The notes beneath the pieces are model-generated. The model worked only from the letters and a program-made list of their open reading frames with translations, made no database searches and was not told the origin of the DNA. This document shows, piece after piece, positions 36,255-45,355 of a stretch of 64,000 bases of DNA. The stretch comes from Natronogracilivirga saccharolytica (lineage in GTDB: Bacteria; Bacteroidota; Rhodothermia; Balneolales; Natronogracilivirgulaceae). The stretch spans positions 27,216 through 91,215 of the forward strand of contig NZ_JAFIDN010000013.1 in assembly GCF_017921895.1 (NCBI RefSeq), in the 5' to 3' direction. Made by a program: the position numbers and the translations under genes. Every line of letters begins with the position of its first letter. Position 1 is the first letter of the stretch.

Positions 36255-38108
36255 ATGTATCAAATCTGCTACTCCCGGTGCTGCTCCGGGTCCGTTTCTG
36301 ATGTAATCAATGCAACCTGGAAATTCCGGGCTGACCGTATTGTAAAAATTGTAACGATATGCCTGCTTGGGACATTCCTTACAGGCTGCATGGAAACGTA
36401 CGAAGTGGAGCCTGACTGGCAGGCTGCCGGAGAGGAGGCGGTTATCGCTGACTCTGCGATGATCTCAGCCGCTCATCCCGAGGCGGTTTCTGCCGGACTT
36501 GATATACTCAGGAACGGAGGGAACGCCATGGATGCCGCAGTAGCGGTGCAGATGGTCTTGAATGTTGTCGAGCCTCCCGAAAGTGGAATCGGTGGGGGCG
36601 GATTTCTGCTGTACCGTGATGGTTCCAGCGGAGAGTTGGTTTTGTACGACGGCAGGGAAACTGCCCCGATGACAGCTTCAGAAGACCGGTTCAGATTCGG
36701 TCCGCTGACCATGCCGCTCTGGATGGCCGTACCCACCGGGCTGTCTGTGGGTGTGCCGGGAGTTCTCGCAATGCTGGACAAGGCCCATAAAGAACACGGA
36801 AACATGACGTGGGACAGCTTGTTCGATCCGGCCATTGATCTTGCAGAAGAAGGTTTGCCCATGCCGCAGCGGCTTCAGCGCCAGATAGCAAATGACCCTT
36901 CATTATGGTTATTCCGGGATACAAGAAAACATTTTGCGCGTCCGGCCGGTGATGATCAGCCCGTCCTGCAAAACAGCAGGCTTGCTGAAACGCTGCGCAA
37001 AATATCGGAGAATGGAATCGACGATTTCTACACCGGTGAGCTTGCCGGAAACATGGTCGATGCAGCTGCGAACAGGTGGCCCGGCCCGGGCGATCTGTCC
37101 AAATCCGATTTAGGCAGCTACGAGGCATATGCCCGGGAAGCACTGTGCGGAAGTTACCGGGACTGGGTTCTTTGCGGGCCGCCGCCGCCATCGTCCGGTG
37201 GCGTCGCCATTCTTCAGATGCTTGGCATCCTGGAACATTTTCCCATGGATTCTTATGAACCGGGAGATCCGGAGGCACTGCATTTAATTGCCGAAGCCAG
37301 CCGCATCGCCTTCGCAGACCGCTCCAGATACATCGGTGACCCTGATTTTACGGATGTTCCTGTGAATCAACTTACCGATCCCGGCTATTTATCAGAATGG
37401 GCCGGAAAAATTGATAGAGAATCGGTGCTGGATGACCCTTTTCCCGGCGTCTCTTTTGAGCAGGAAACTACGGGGACGTCCCATTTTACGATTATTGATG
37501 GCTTCGGCAATGCGGTATCGATGACGTCATCCATTGAAGCTCCGTTTGGCAGCCGGATCATGCCCGACGGATTCCTCCTTAATAATCAACTCACCGATTT
37601 TACTTTTTCGCCGGACCGGAACGGATTTCGCTCACCTAATGCTGCAGAACCCGGCAAGCGTCCGCGCAGCTCAATGTCGCCATTCATGGTTTTTGACAAG
37701 GACGGGGAGCTCAACCTGATTATCGGTTCGCGTGGGGGCGCCCGCATCATCGGCTATGTCCTGAAGACTCTTGTCGGTGTACTGGACTGGCAGTTGTCAC
37801 TTCAGCAGGCCATAGCCATGCCGAATATGCTGCACCGGGGGGAGTTTCTGGAACTGGAGGAGGGATCGGCCTGGGCCGGAGCAGCTGATCACCTGCAAAC
37901 CCTGGGACATAATATCCGGATAAAACCGCTTGAAAGCGGAGTACATGGCGTCGAGCGTGTATTGCTGCAGTGCACTGACGATAATTCGGCAATCCGGCCG
38001 TTTTTTCCCCGGGAAAGGAATACTTCCGGAACGGATTCAAAACAATGCAAATCCGGATGGAGAGGAGGGGCTGATCCGCGTATGGATGGAGAAGCTGCAG
38101 GCTTTTAG
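36255..38108 (+). CDS. ggt: Gamma-glutamyltransferase, predicted lipoprotein
   Basis: An Ntn-hydrolase that cleaves gamma-glutamyl bonds (glutathione) outside the cytoplasm. AAHPEAVSAGLDILRNGGNAMDAAVA and ESGIGGGGFLL are family signatures. The nucleophile Thr is in ETTGTSHFTI, about residue 408 from this start, where self-cleavage would split large and small subunits. The C-terminus reads GGADPRMDGEAAGF, the normal ending. The N-terminus is uncertain: TTG at 36219 or ATG at 36255, with a lipobox at FLTGC only 50-60 residues in. It diverges from cysE-cysM, consistent with cysteine salvage from glutathione. Confidence 0.9.
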   Translation: MYQICYSRCCSGSVSDVINATWKFRADRIVKIVTICLLGTFLTGCMETYEVEPDWQAAGEEAVIADSAMISAAHPEAVSAGLDILRNGGNAMDAAVAVQMVLNVVEPPESGIGGGGFLLYRDGSSGELVLYDGRETAPMTASEDRFRFGPLTMPLWMAVPTGLSVGVPGVLAMLDKAHKEHGNMTWDSLFDPAIDLAEEGLPMPQRLQRQIANDPSLWLFRDTRKHFARPAGDDQPVLQNSRLAETLRKISENGIDDFYTGELAGNMVDAAANRWPGPGDLSKSDLGSYEAYAREALCGSYRDWVLCGPPPPSSGGVAILQMLGILEHFPMDSYEPGDPEALHLIAEASRIAFADRSRYIGDPDFTDVPVNQLTDPGYLSEWAGKIDRESVLDDPFPGVSFEQETTGTSHFTIIDGFGNAVSMTSSIEAPFGSRIMPDGFLLNNQLTDFTFSPDRNGFRSPNAAEPGKRPRSSMSPFMVFDKDGELNLIIGSRGGARIIGYVLKTLVGVLDWQLSLQQAIAMPNMLHRGEFLELEEGSAWAGAADHLQTLGHNIRIKPLESGVHGVERVLLQCTDDNSAIRPFFPRERNTSGTDSKQCKSGWRGGADPRMDGEAAGF

Positions 38109-38128
38109 ACTTTCAGGTCAAAAGCTTT

Positions 38129-38929
38129 TCACAGCTGCTGATCCGGCATGCGCATTAAAACAAGGTAAAGATCCGAGTCAGGATCATAATACCTTTCGAG
38201 CACAACGGCATTTTGAAGTGTAATGTTCATATCTGAATACAACAGCTCGATTCCCGAGTCTTGATCACCACGGCCCATGCCCAGTGCCCGGCGCTGCAAC
38301 AGTCCGGAGAGTTTTTTCCGCGCTTCTGACTCTGCTTTTTCCCAGGAGCTTATAGTATGTTCATAGGCTCTGGATGTGCCCACGGCAAAGAGGTAGCCCG
38401 GTTCTTCGGGTTTGTTATCTGCCCATTCGGGGCGATGGGTCACCGGTGTCATGAATCTGTGCTCTTCGAGTTTCTCGCTGCATGCCGCTGGTCCGGAAAG
38501 AACCATCGAAATACCGCCTGCTATCTGACGGTCGAGAATAATTATGCTCGATTTCAGATTCTCCAAGCCGGTTGTGTCATAATAGGCCATATGGTCAGCT
38601 CCCTGCCAGGCTGATCCGGCGAGTCCTTCCTCATCGGGTTCTCTGTTGCCATAAATAATCTCCTGCTGACGCTGGTAGGCTGCCAGACTTTTTTCGTATG
38701 CCAACTTCACGGATTGTTCCGGTGCCAGCTCCGAGTGCATCGTCATTCCCACAGCAGTCATTCCGCAGTTGACGGGCTGATTCCAGAACCATGCCGGCTT
38801 AATTTTGAAATAGTTTATCCCCTCGTCTTCGGAGACACCATCATATGCATGAGCGGTGCCAAAAAAGGAAGCGGTGAAGAATAAAACATACCCCGTAAAC
38901 AGGAAAAAAATGAAAACCCTCAGGATCAT
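38129..38929 (-). CDS. LPP20-like exported protein
   Basis: A 266-residue protein with an N-terminal signal (hydrophobic stretch ending GTAHAYDG) and no lipobox. The segment RPEWADN, GYLFAVGTSRAYEH and KAESEARKKLSGLL matches the LPP20/FlgO-like family pattern, in which an aromatic-rich AVGTS strand is followed by an Ala/Glu-rich helix. The function is unknown. It is convergent with ggt (20-base gap) and divergent from the S9 peptidase. Confidence 0.6.
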   Translation of the reverse strand: MILRVFIFFLFTGYVLFFTASFFGTAHAYDGVSEDEGINYFKIKPAWFWNQPVNCGMTAVGMTMHSELAPEQSVKLAYEKSLAAYQRQQEIIYGNREPDEEGLAGSAWQGADHMAYYDTTGLENLKSSIIILDRQIAGGISMVLSGPAACSEKLEEHRFMTPVTHRPEWADNKPEEPGYLFAVGTSRAYEHTISSWEKAESEARKKLSGLLQRRALGMGRGDQDSGIELLYSDMNITLQNAVVLERYYDPDSDLYLVLMRMPDQQL

Positions 38930-39253
38930 ATCATCACTGTCATATAAATTATTATTCTGAAATTTAGGAAAATAAAATGTAAGACCGTTGGCTTTTTCAT
39001 CTTATGCAGATTAAATATTTTTAATCACATAAAGTCCGCAGTATTTTATCCATTGCCGTTTTTCCGGTGTTTCCGGTCTGGTAATCATAAAATATCTTGT
39101 ACAGGCATGACTTCCCGGTCCCGATACTTCTGACTCTGTACACCTTTGTGTGAAACCATTAGTTTTTTTGTGCGTACCAGGACGAGTTTGAATGAAATGC
39201 GTTTTTATGAAATGTTCAATGAAACCAAGACACAGCCAAACGAAATCTCTGTC
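38930..39253. other. Intergenic region without a recognised gene
   Basis: This 324-base gap lies between the divergent LPP20-like gene and S9 peptidase gene. It is AT-rich near 38940-39030, consistent with promoters. An ORF runs upstream of the peptidase from 39146, but the signal peptide shows that translation starts at 39254. No repeats or RNA motif were seen. Confidence 0.5.
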
Positions 39254-41989
39254 ATGACACGATTAATTCAATCGGTTTTTTTTACATGTATTACCTCACT
39301 GGTCTTTTTAACGATAATTTCCGGATGTTCGCCTGACAGACCTTTAGAGGAATCACAGCAGGATCCCGCCATGGAAACCGAGCCGCCGCCGCTTATAGAC
39401 CGAAATCTGTTTTTTGGTGATCCGGAATACGCCGGAGCTCAGCTGTCCCCGGACGGCGAATACATTACCTTCAGGAAACAGTACAATGATGTCATGAACA
39501 TCTGGATTAAGGAACGCGATGCCGATTTTGATGATGCGCGGCCTCTGACCGCCGATACCGCCCGGCCGGTGACCAGCTATTTCTGGAGCCACGACAGCCG
39601 CTATATACTGTACGTTCAGGATCAGGGTGGTGATGAAAATTATAATATCTGGCGGGTTGATATTCACGAAGACCCGGATGAGGAAACCGGTGTCCCGGAA
39701 GCAACCAATCTGACTCCGGTTGACGGCATTCGCGCACAGATTTACTCCGTGCCACGATCGCATCCCGACCGAATGATCGTAGGCATTAATGACCGGGATC
39801 CTTCACTGCACGATGTATATCATATTGATATCGAATCGGGAGAGCGGGAACTTCTGATTGAGAACAAAGAGGATATTGCAAGCTGGGTAACCGACAGGGA
39901 AGCAGAAGTGCGTGCAGGTATTCGTCAAACGCATGACGGAGGGACAGAGTTGCTTATGATAACCGATGACGGTTTTGAAAAAGTCTACGAAGCCGGTCCC
40001 GAGGAGGCATTCTCGCCTGTACGCTATCATGAAGACGGCCGCCATATTTACATGAACACAAATACGGGTGACCGGGATCTCTCGGAATTTGTTCTTTTTG
40101 ATACAAAAACAGGGGAGACTGAGTTTATTGAGCGTGATCCGGAAGACGAAGCAGATTTTGGCGGTGCCACATTTTCGGATATCAGCAATGAACTGCTGGC
40201 TACTTATTATGTCGGGGACAAGCGTCGCACCTATTTTCATGATGATGATTATGAGCAGTTGTTCGGGCAGTTCCGCGAAAAAGTGGGAGATGGCGAGATC
40301 AGCTTTACTTCCCGGACGCACGACGAAAATCAGTGGCTTTTCCATGTCGGAAGTGATGTGGATCCGGGCTCGGTCTACTATTTTGACAGCCGGTCCGGGC
40401 AAAAAGAATTGCTTTATCAGTCACGCCCCGATCTGCCGTCAGAGTATCTTGCCGAAATGAAGCCCATCCGTTTTACTGCAAGGGACGGACTGGAGATTCC
40501 GGGTTATCTCACGGTTCCGAAGGGCAAAGAGGCCGGGGAGCTGCCTGTGGTGGTCAATCCTCATGGCGGACCCTGGGCACGTGACTACTGGGGATACAAT
40601 TCTTACGCCCAGTTTCTGGCCAACAGGGGGTATGCCGTGTTGCAGATCAACTTCCGTGGTTCCACCGGTTTTGGCAAGGAATTTCTTAATGCCGGAAATA
40701 AGGAGTGGGGCACCGGATATATGCAGCACGATATTACCGACGGTGTAAAATATCTGATTGATGAAGGCATTGCCGATCCCGACCGTGTGGCCATCTTCGG
40801 CGGATCGTACGGCGGTTATGCCACACTTGCCGGACTCGCATTTACTCCCGAACTGTATGCGGCCGGAATTTCATTTGTAGGGCCATCGAACATCATTACA
40901 CTTCTCAATTCCATCCCTCCCTACTGGGGACCGATGCGGAAAATGTTCCACACCAGAGTAGGCGATCCGGATGATCCGGAAGATTACAACCGGCTTGTGG
41001 AGCAGTCGCCGCTCTTTTCAGCTGAAAACATAAAGGCGCCCCTGATGGTGGTGCAGGGTGCCAACGATCCGCGTGTGGACAAGGCCGAGTCGGATCAGAT
41101 TGTTGTTGCCATGCGTGACCTTGAGCGGGATGTTGAATACCTGGTTGCTGAAGATGAGGGGCATGGTTTTGTGCGGCAGGAAAACCGGCTGGCATTTACT
41201 CATGCCATGGAACGGTTTTTTGCAGAACACCTTGGCGGACGCTATCAGGAAGATCTGGAAGAAGAGTACCGCAAACGTCTCGATGAAATGACTATGGACG
41301 TTGCCGAAGTGGAACTTCCGGAAGAATCGCCCGAACTGGAAGCTGCAAAATCTGCCGATCTTCCTGAATTTGATGCAAGCGATTTTGACGGCACAGAGCT
41401 GAACTACCGTGTTGTCATGGATGTGCAGGGCAATGAGATGGAACTGGATCTGCTGCGGACAGCCGAACTGATCCGGACAGATGACGGGGAAAAAATTCTC
41501 AGACTCCGCGATGATATGACATCACAAATGGGAGAGCTGAGCGATGAACTTCTGACAGATCCGGAGACTTTCCGCCCGCTCAGCAGAGTTATGGAGCAAC
41601 CCATGAGTAATGTAGAGGTGAAGTACCACTCCGATAAGGTGACCGGGAAAATCGAAGCCGGAGGGCAGCAACAGGAGCTGGAAGAAGCGATTGACGCGCC
41701 TGTTTATGCCGATGGAGTGCATGTCGATTTCTTTGTCAGGCACATGGTTGTATCAGATATGGAGTCTTCTCTGATCCGGTATTTTGATGTCAATGCCCAG
41801 GATGTCCGCCATGTCCGGGCCGTCGCATCAGAAGAAGATGAACATGTTCGTGTTGAATTTGAAGCCCTGGATGATCATCAGGGCGGTCGAAACTATGTGG
41901 TCACCAACGACGGGGTTATTCTGACGGTGGAAGACCGTATGCCGGCACAAATGGGAGGGGGAACGATCAAAATGACACTTGAAGAGTAA
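39254..41989 (+). CDS. S9 family peptidase lipoprotein with an extra C-terminal domain
   Basis: The ATG at 39254 (MTRLIQSV) gives 911 residues with a lipobox at IISGC. A beta-propeller (about 50-420) precedes an alpha/beta hydrolase domain with catalytic Ser518 (GGSYGGY), Asp605 (GANDPRV) and His637 (DEGHGF). This is the prolyl oligopeptidase/acylaminoacyl-peptidase family, here facing the periplasm or surface. Canonical homologues end near residue 660. Here an acidic linker and a beta-rich domain of about 200 residues follow (LLRTAELIRTDDG, NVEVKYHSDKVTG, YFVVND-like end), similar in feel to DUF3108 or LolA-type folds. Confidence 0.88.
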   Translation: MTRLIQSVFFTCITSLVFLTIISGCSPDRPLEESQQDPAMETEPPPLIDRNLFFGDPEYAGAQLSPDGEYITFRKQYNDVMNIWIKERDADFDDARPLTADTARPVTSYFWSHDSRYILYVQDQGGDENYNIWRVDIHEDPDEETGVPEATNLTPVDGIRAQIYSVPRSHPDRMIVGINDRDPSLHDVYHIDIESGERELLIENKEDIASWVTDREAEVRAGIRQTHDGGTELLMITDDGFEKVYEAGPEEAFSPVRYHEDGRHIYMNTNTGDRDLSEFVLFDTKTGETEFIERDPEDEADFGGATFSDISNELLATYYVGDKRRTYFHDDDYEQLFGQFREKVGDGEISFTSRTHDENQWLFHVGSDVDPGSVYYFDSRSGQKELLYQSRPDLPSEYLAEMKPIRFTARDGLEIPGYLTVPKGKEAGELPVVVNPHGGPWARDYWGYNSYAQFLANRGYAVLQINFRGSTGFGKEFLNAGNKEWGTGYMQHDITDGVKYLIDEGIADPDRVAIFGGSYGGYATLAGLAFTPELYAAGISFVGPSNIITLLNSIPPYWGPMRKMFHTRVGDPDDPEDYNRLVEQSPLFSAENIKAPLMVVQGANDPRVDKAESDQIVVAMRDLERDVEYLVAEDEGHGFVRQENRLAFTHAMERFFAEHLGGRYQEDLEEEYRKRLDEMTMDVAEVELPEESPELEAAKSADLPEFDASDFDGTELNYRVVMDVQGNEMELDLLRTAELIRTDDGEKILRLRDDMTSQMGELSDELLTDPETFRPLSRVMEQPMSNVEVKYHSDKVTGKIEAGGQQQELEEAIDAPVYADGVHVDFFVRHMVVSDMESSLIRYFDVNAQDVRHVRAVASEEDEHVRVEFEALDDHQGGRNYVVTNDGVILTVEDRMPAQMGGGTIKMTLEE

Positions 41990-42051
41990 CATCTCCCGGG
42001 TTCTGAGTTGCCGTTTCAGCTTGTTCTGCCAAGCTGATCCTGCAAAAGAAT

Positions 42052-42106
42052 AAAAAAAAAGACGGGTGCCCGGATCGTAAAGAAAAGATCTGGCAGCCGT
42101 CTTTTA
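42052..42106. terminator. Bidirectional terminator between S9 peptidase and VKOR-like genes
   Basis: AAAGACGG, GCC and GATC pair with GATC, GGC and CCGTCTTT around a central loop. A long A-run on the left and a T-run on the right can serve the converging genes on both strands. Confidence 0.8.
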
Positions 42107-42144
42107 TATTTGAGGCGTTTGACCGGATGATCAGTGCGCGCGGG

Positions 42145-42687
42145 TTATGCACCTGATCCCGGAAGCGGAAGCACAGTAAGTGTCCACATTGCAAAAATTG
42201 TGAGCAGCATGGTTGTAGCAAATACAGCAGGCCAGACTTTGGTACTCTCAAGCGATGGGGTGGAAGCTGCACCTCCGCGGTATTTGATGTAAAGCTCAAT
42301 ACCGAAGAGTACGGTTGTTGCTGCTGCCGACATCATGCAAAACGGGCAGATCGCTCCGATGACACCAATCTGCAGATAAACAAATCCGAGTGATGCCAGA
42401 AATCCGAACCCGGTTACCGGAAGCAGCAACCGCTCGATGGTTTCATTTTTTGTCTGCAGCCAAAGCGCACCCATGGCTATCATCACGATGTAATAGACAG
42501 CTCCTACGGTAGCCAATGGAATGGGACCAATGTATGCCCACTGACTGGTTATTACTTTCATACTTCCCGGCAGGTTTGCATCTGCGGGTATCAGCGGAAT
42601 GGCCCAGAAGTGGACAGCGGTTAAAATGGCACTGGCTACCCAGCCGAGCATGGCTACTACAATGAATCCGATAATCAGTCTGTTCAT
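42145..42687 (-). CDS. VKOR-family membrane protein with only two cysteines
   Basis: A 180-residue protein with four or five transmembrane helices. Cys114 and Cys117 (CPFC) are the redox motif, and SQWAYIGPIPLATVGAVYY matches the VKOR quinone-side segment. VKOR proteins oxidise DsbA-like partners and pass electrons to quinone. The loop cysteine pair that normally relays electrons is absent: the expected Cys before KVITS is Ser42, and no other cysteine exists. It may use an external thiol partner. An AT-rich operator candidate lies upstream at 42771-42801. Confidence 0.83.
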   Translation of the reverse strand: MNRLIIGFIVVAMLGWVASAILTAVHFWAIPLIPADANLPGSMKVITSQWAYIGPIPLATVGAVYYIVMIAMGALWLQTKNETIERLLLPVTGFGFLASLGFVYLQIGVIGAICPFCMMSAAATTVLFGIELYIKYRGGAASTPSLESTKVWPAVFATTMLLTIFAMWTLTVLPLPGSGA

Positions 42688-42770
42688 AATATTGTTGTTT
42701 ATTGATTTCAGTTAATTTCAGGAAGGCCGCTGATTGCTGTCTTCCAACCTACATGTCAGTATAAATATAC

Positions 42771-42801
42771 ATATATATTTATTTCAATACAAATATATGA
42801 A
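42771..42801. promoter_or_regulatory. AT-rich operator candidate, copy A
   Basis: It lies between the divergent VKOR-like gene and the HPGHG gene, 84 bases upstream of the former. On the minus strand it reads TTCATATATT at one end and ATAAATATATAT at the other. The same two blocks, in the same order and orientation, occur in copy B at 48588-48614. Part of it forms an imperfect TTCA-TGAA dyad. Confidence 0.5.
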
Positions 42802-42950
42802 CGTGCGGATTGATTGTCAAGTACCTCAGATCAACTGCGGGTGTGTAACAGCAGCCGTTTCAGCAGTTGGCCAATTGTCTTTGAAAATTAAGTCATTAAG
42901 CTTATTATTCTGTGAACCGGCAATTATCAAAAAAAACTCGGAGGACCGAG

Positions 42951-43202
42951 ATGAATTTTTTTAGTTATATCCTGAATACGATGGTGGCGGCTCTTGTAAT
43001 GCTGATTGCCGTAAATAGCGTACAGGCACATCCGGGACACGGGGAATCGGATGGCCATTCATTGCTCCATTACATAACAGAACCGGTTCATGCTATTCCT
43101 TTGCTTGGATCACTGGCTTTTCTGGTGGTTGCAGCCTTCTGGATTTACCGGAAGTGGTTCAGGGCAGATAAAAACCAGGATGCCGGGAAACTGGTAAATT
43201 AA
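42951..43202 (+). CDS. Small membrane protein with HPGHG motif
   Basis: The ATG at 42951 has an excellent Shine-Dalgarno (GGAGG, about six bases away) and gives 83 residues; the ORF start at 42912 lacks one. A signal or membrane segment (about 7-25, ending VQAHPG) is followed by a histidine-rich stretch (HPGHGESDGHSLLHYI) and a second membrane segment (about 48-67), then a basic tail. The HPGHG pattern resembles the metal-binding start of HupE/UreJ proteins, but the rest does not match. Periplasmic metal binding is a guess. It diverges from the VKOR-like gene across a shared control region. Confidence 0.72.
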   Translation: MNFFSYILNTMVAALVMLIAVNSVQAHPGHGESDGHSLLHYITEPVHAIPLLGSLAFLVVAAFWIYRKWFRADKNQDAGKLVN

Positions 43203-43517
43203 GAGAAAACCTGAGCTTTTTCCGCTCATTCTGTTTTCGCCCATCTACTATCATCAATAAACTTCATCTTAAGGGTAATGGGATGCCGTGCCGGCGATCA
43301 TTTCTTGTGGCCTGTATGTAAAGCGAATGCAGTTCTTGAGCGAAGGTACTGTTTTAATTTGCAGGCAGGGTATGAATCCGGTCTTGCTGAACTCATTTTT
43401 GAATAAAAAAAAGGCTGCCTCCCGATGGGGAGACAGCCTTCAAGTGCTGCTTGCATCACAAATAACAAGAGAGTATTAATACTTCACCTATTCAAAGCAG
43501 ACTTGATTTAGTCAGGA
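43203..43517. other. Intergenic region
   Basis: This 315-base gap lies between the HPGHG gene and the convergent beta-propeller gene. It contains the strong minus-strand terminator at 43404-43440. No other gene or structure was recognised. Confidence 0.5.
43404..43440 (-). terminator. Terminator after the beta-propeller gene
   Basis: On the minus strand, AAGGCTGTCTCCCC pairs with GGGAGGCAGCCTT around a short loop, followed by a run of eight T residues. It lies 78 bases past the stop. Confidence 0.92.
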
Positions 43518-44864
43518 TTACTTGATAAAGCTCATCTGACGTGTGAGTTCCACTCCGCCTACTTCGAGACGATAGATGTAAGTTCCGGATGCAAGTCCGG
43601 TAGCATCGAAAGTTACCTGATGCTGCCCGGCATCCATATGCTCGTTTACAAGAGTGGTGACTTCACGGCCAAGCATGTCATAAACCTTAAGAGTGGCCAT
43701 GCCGGACTCAGGAATTTCAAACCTGATTTGCGTATCGGGGTTGAAGGGGTTGGGGTAGTTCTGCTCGAGAACATATCCTTCCGGAGTTTCGGCACGGAAC
43801 TCTTCGCCGGCGGTCGGTTCAGGCAACTCGTCACGAGTGAACTTCTGCAGTCCTTGTCCGCCAAAGGAACCGGCTACCATGGTCTGACCGTCGGAAGAAA
43901 TCGCAAGTCCGCGAAGCGGATGGAACTCCTCGTCACCATCACCGAAGTCCCAGGATACTTCGTCAGAAACGGCATAACCGGCGGTCGGATCAAAGCTGTA
44001 AATGGAGTTGGTGTTCCATACTTCAGGATCGTTCAGCGGATCCCATCCGGAGCCTGATGCCGATGCGTGCAGCATGCCGGTTGCAGGGCATACGCTGACA
44101 GCACCCGGGTCCATGTCTGCAAATGTCGTGGTGTCTGCCAGTTCGTATCCGCCAAAGGGGTCACCTTCGTACACCTGAATGGTGGGGCCGTCAGTTGGCT
44201 GGTAAATTTTGCTTCCGTCAGCATTAACGGCTATATCACGGGCAAAATCTTCCCTGTTGGCAGTAGCCTGTCCCACTTCGTTGAAGTTTTCGTCAACGAT
44301 ATGGATGGGCGCACCACCGAATACAGCTGAGTAATAGATGTATCCGTTTTCGTCGGCCGCCAGTTGATGAGCATGGGAGTTATCGTCATCGCGCATGTCA
44401 GTAATTTCAGCCACATCAAGGCCTTCACCGGTCTGGTGATCAATACGGACAATAAAGGATGTAGCTACGTCAAGTGTGAAATCATCATCTGCCTCGTAGA
44501 TATTTCCGTGCATGGTAATCAGAACGTCGCCGTTGGGGTCACTTGCAACACCGGTTATCATACCAAACCGAAGGGTAGAGTCGGCATGCTCTACGCCGTA
44601 GACAGGTGAAAAGTCACAAGGTGTTTCAAGATCGGCTTCAAAGCACTCCAGAGCGCGGGCAGGATTGCCGTCCTCATCAGTGGTCTGATAGTACCCGCCG
44701 GTCCAGAGTTTGTCTTCACCATCAAATGTCAACCCATGGGTATTTGCGACAGATGTGTCTGAAGGTACATGTCGTTCAAATTGCCACTCGGTGGCTTCTT
44801 GTCCCATAGCCAGCAATGGCAGTATGATGGTAATGGCAAGAAATGGTATACTTCTTTTAAGCAT
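43518..44864 (-). CDS. Secreted beta-propeller protein with T9SS sorting domain
   Basis: The ATG at 44864 (MLKRSIPF) gives 448 residues; the upstream ORF extension lacks a signal-like N-terminus. A signal peptide (ends LLAMGQ) is followed by a beta-propeller of SMP-30/NHL or quinoprotein type (residues about 25-360; GLTFDGEDKLWTGG, GLAISSDGQTMVAG). A T9SS type A sorting domain follows (EQNYPNPFNPDTQI to the end, with LASGTYIYRL). It is exported and probably anchored on the surface. No catalytic residues were recognised; a binding role is possible. Confidence 0.82.
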   Translation of the reverse strand: MLKRSIPFLAITIILPLLAMGQEATEWQFERHVPSDTSVANTHGLTFDGEDKLWTGGYYQTTDEDGNPARALECFEADLETPCDFSPVYGVEHADSTLRFGMITGVASDPNGDVLITMHGNIYEADDDFTLDVATSFIVRIDHQTGEGLDVAEITDMRDDDNSHAHQLAADENGYIYYSAVFGGAPIHIVDENFNEVGQATANREDFARDIAVNADGSKIYQPTDGPTIQVYEGDPFGGYELADTTTFADMDPGAVSVCPATGMLHASASGSGWDPLNDPEVWNTNSIYSFDPTAGYAVSDEVSWDFGDGDEEFHPLRGLAISSDGQTMVAGSFGGQGLQKFTRDELPEPTAGEEFRAETPEGYVLEQNYPNPFNPDTQIRFEIPESGMATLKVYDMLGREVTTLVNEHMDAGQHQVTFDATGLASGTYIYRLEVGGVELTRQMSFIK

Positions 44865-45355
44865 AAAATATATCTCCGTTTTATTTTTGGTTCTTCGGGA
44901 TTGAAGATTACTGCATCCTACATGCATGTTATGTCATGTCTGGGATGCAATATTTTGTCCCTGAATGATTCAGATGTACCGGAATATTTGCATTTACGAG
45001 TGGTTAGTCAAACCCGATACGGCTATTTAACATATTATAACAAAACGTTGACACTCTTTAACATACATGTTTTTTTCAAGGCTTTTGCGGAGTGGGGTGG
45101 AATTTCGTCCGGATGTGAGATCCGGTTTAGTTATTAATAACTTAAGACATATATCTTAGTCATGTAAATGTAGACGGAAAGCGTTATACTACCGGAAATG
45201 GTGGTAAGGTTATGTAAAAAAATGACAGCATGTTTTCTGCCTGCTGCTATTGTTTTATTCAAAAGAATCACTTTTTGAGCCACCTGCATTGATTGCATAG
45301 ATGTATATTTCGGAACTGTTTTAAAAAATTGAACAATATAAAAGTGGAGTTAGCA
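44865..45355. other. Divergent control region with several palindromes
   Basis: This 491-base gap separates the beta-propeller gene from the lipoprotein gene. It holds CTGAATGATTCAG (44961-44973), the perfect 14-base palindrome AGTTATTAATAACT (45129-45142), and a directly adjoining TAAGA-N6-TCTTA repeat. No ORF with convincing composition was found. Confidence 0.5.
45129..45157. promoter_or_regulatory. Two adjacent palindromes
   Basis: AGTTATTAATAACT is a perfect 14-base palindrome. It is directly followed by TAAGACATATATCTTA, an inverted repeat with five-base arms. The pair lies about 200 bases upstream of the lipoprotein gene. Binding protein unknown. Confidence 0.4.
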
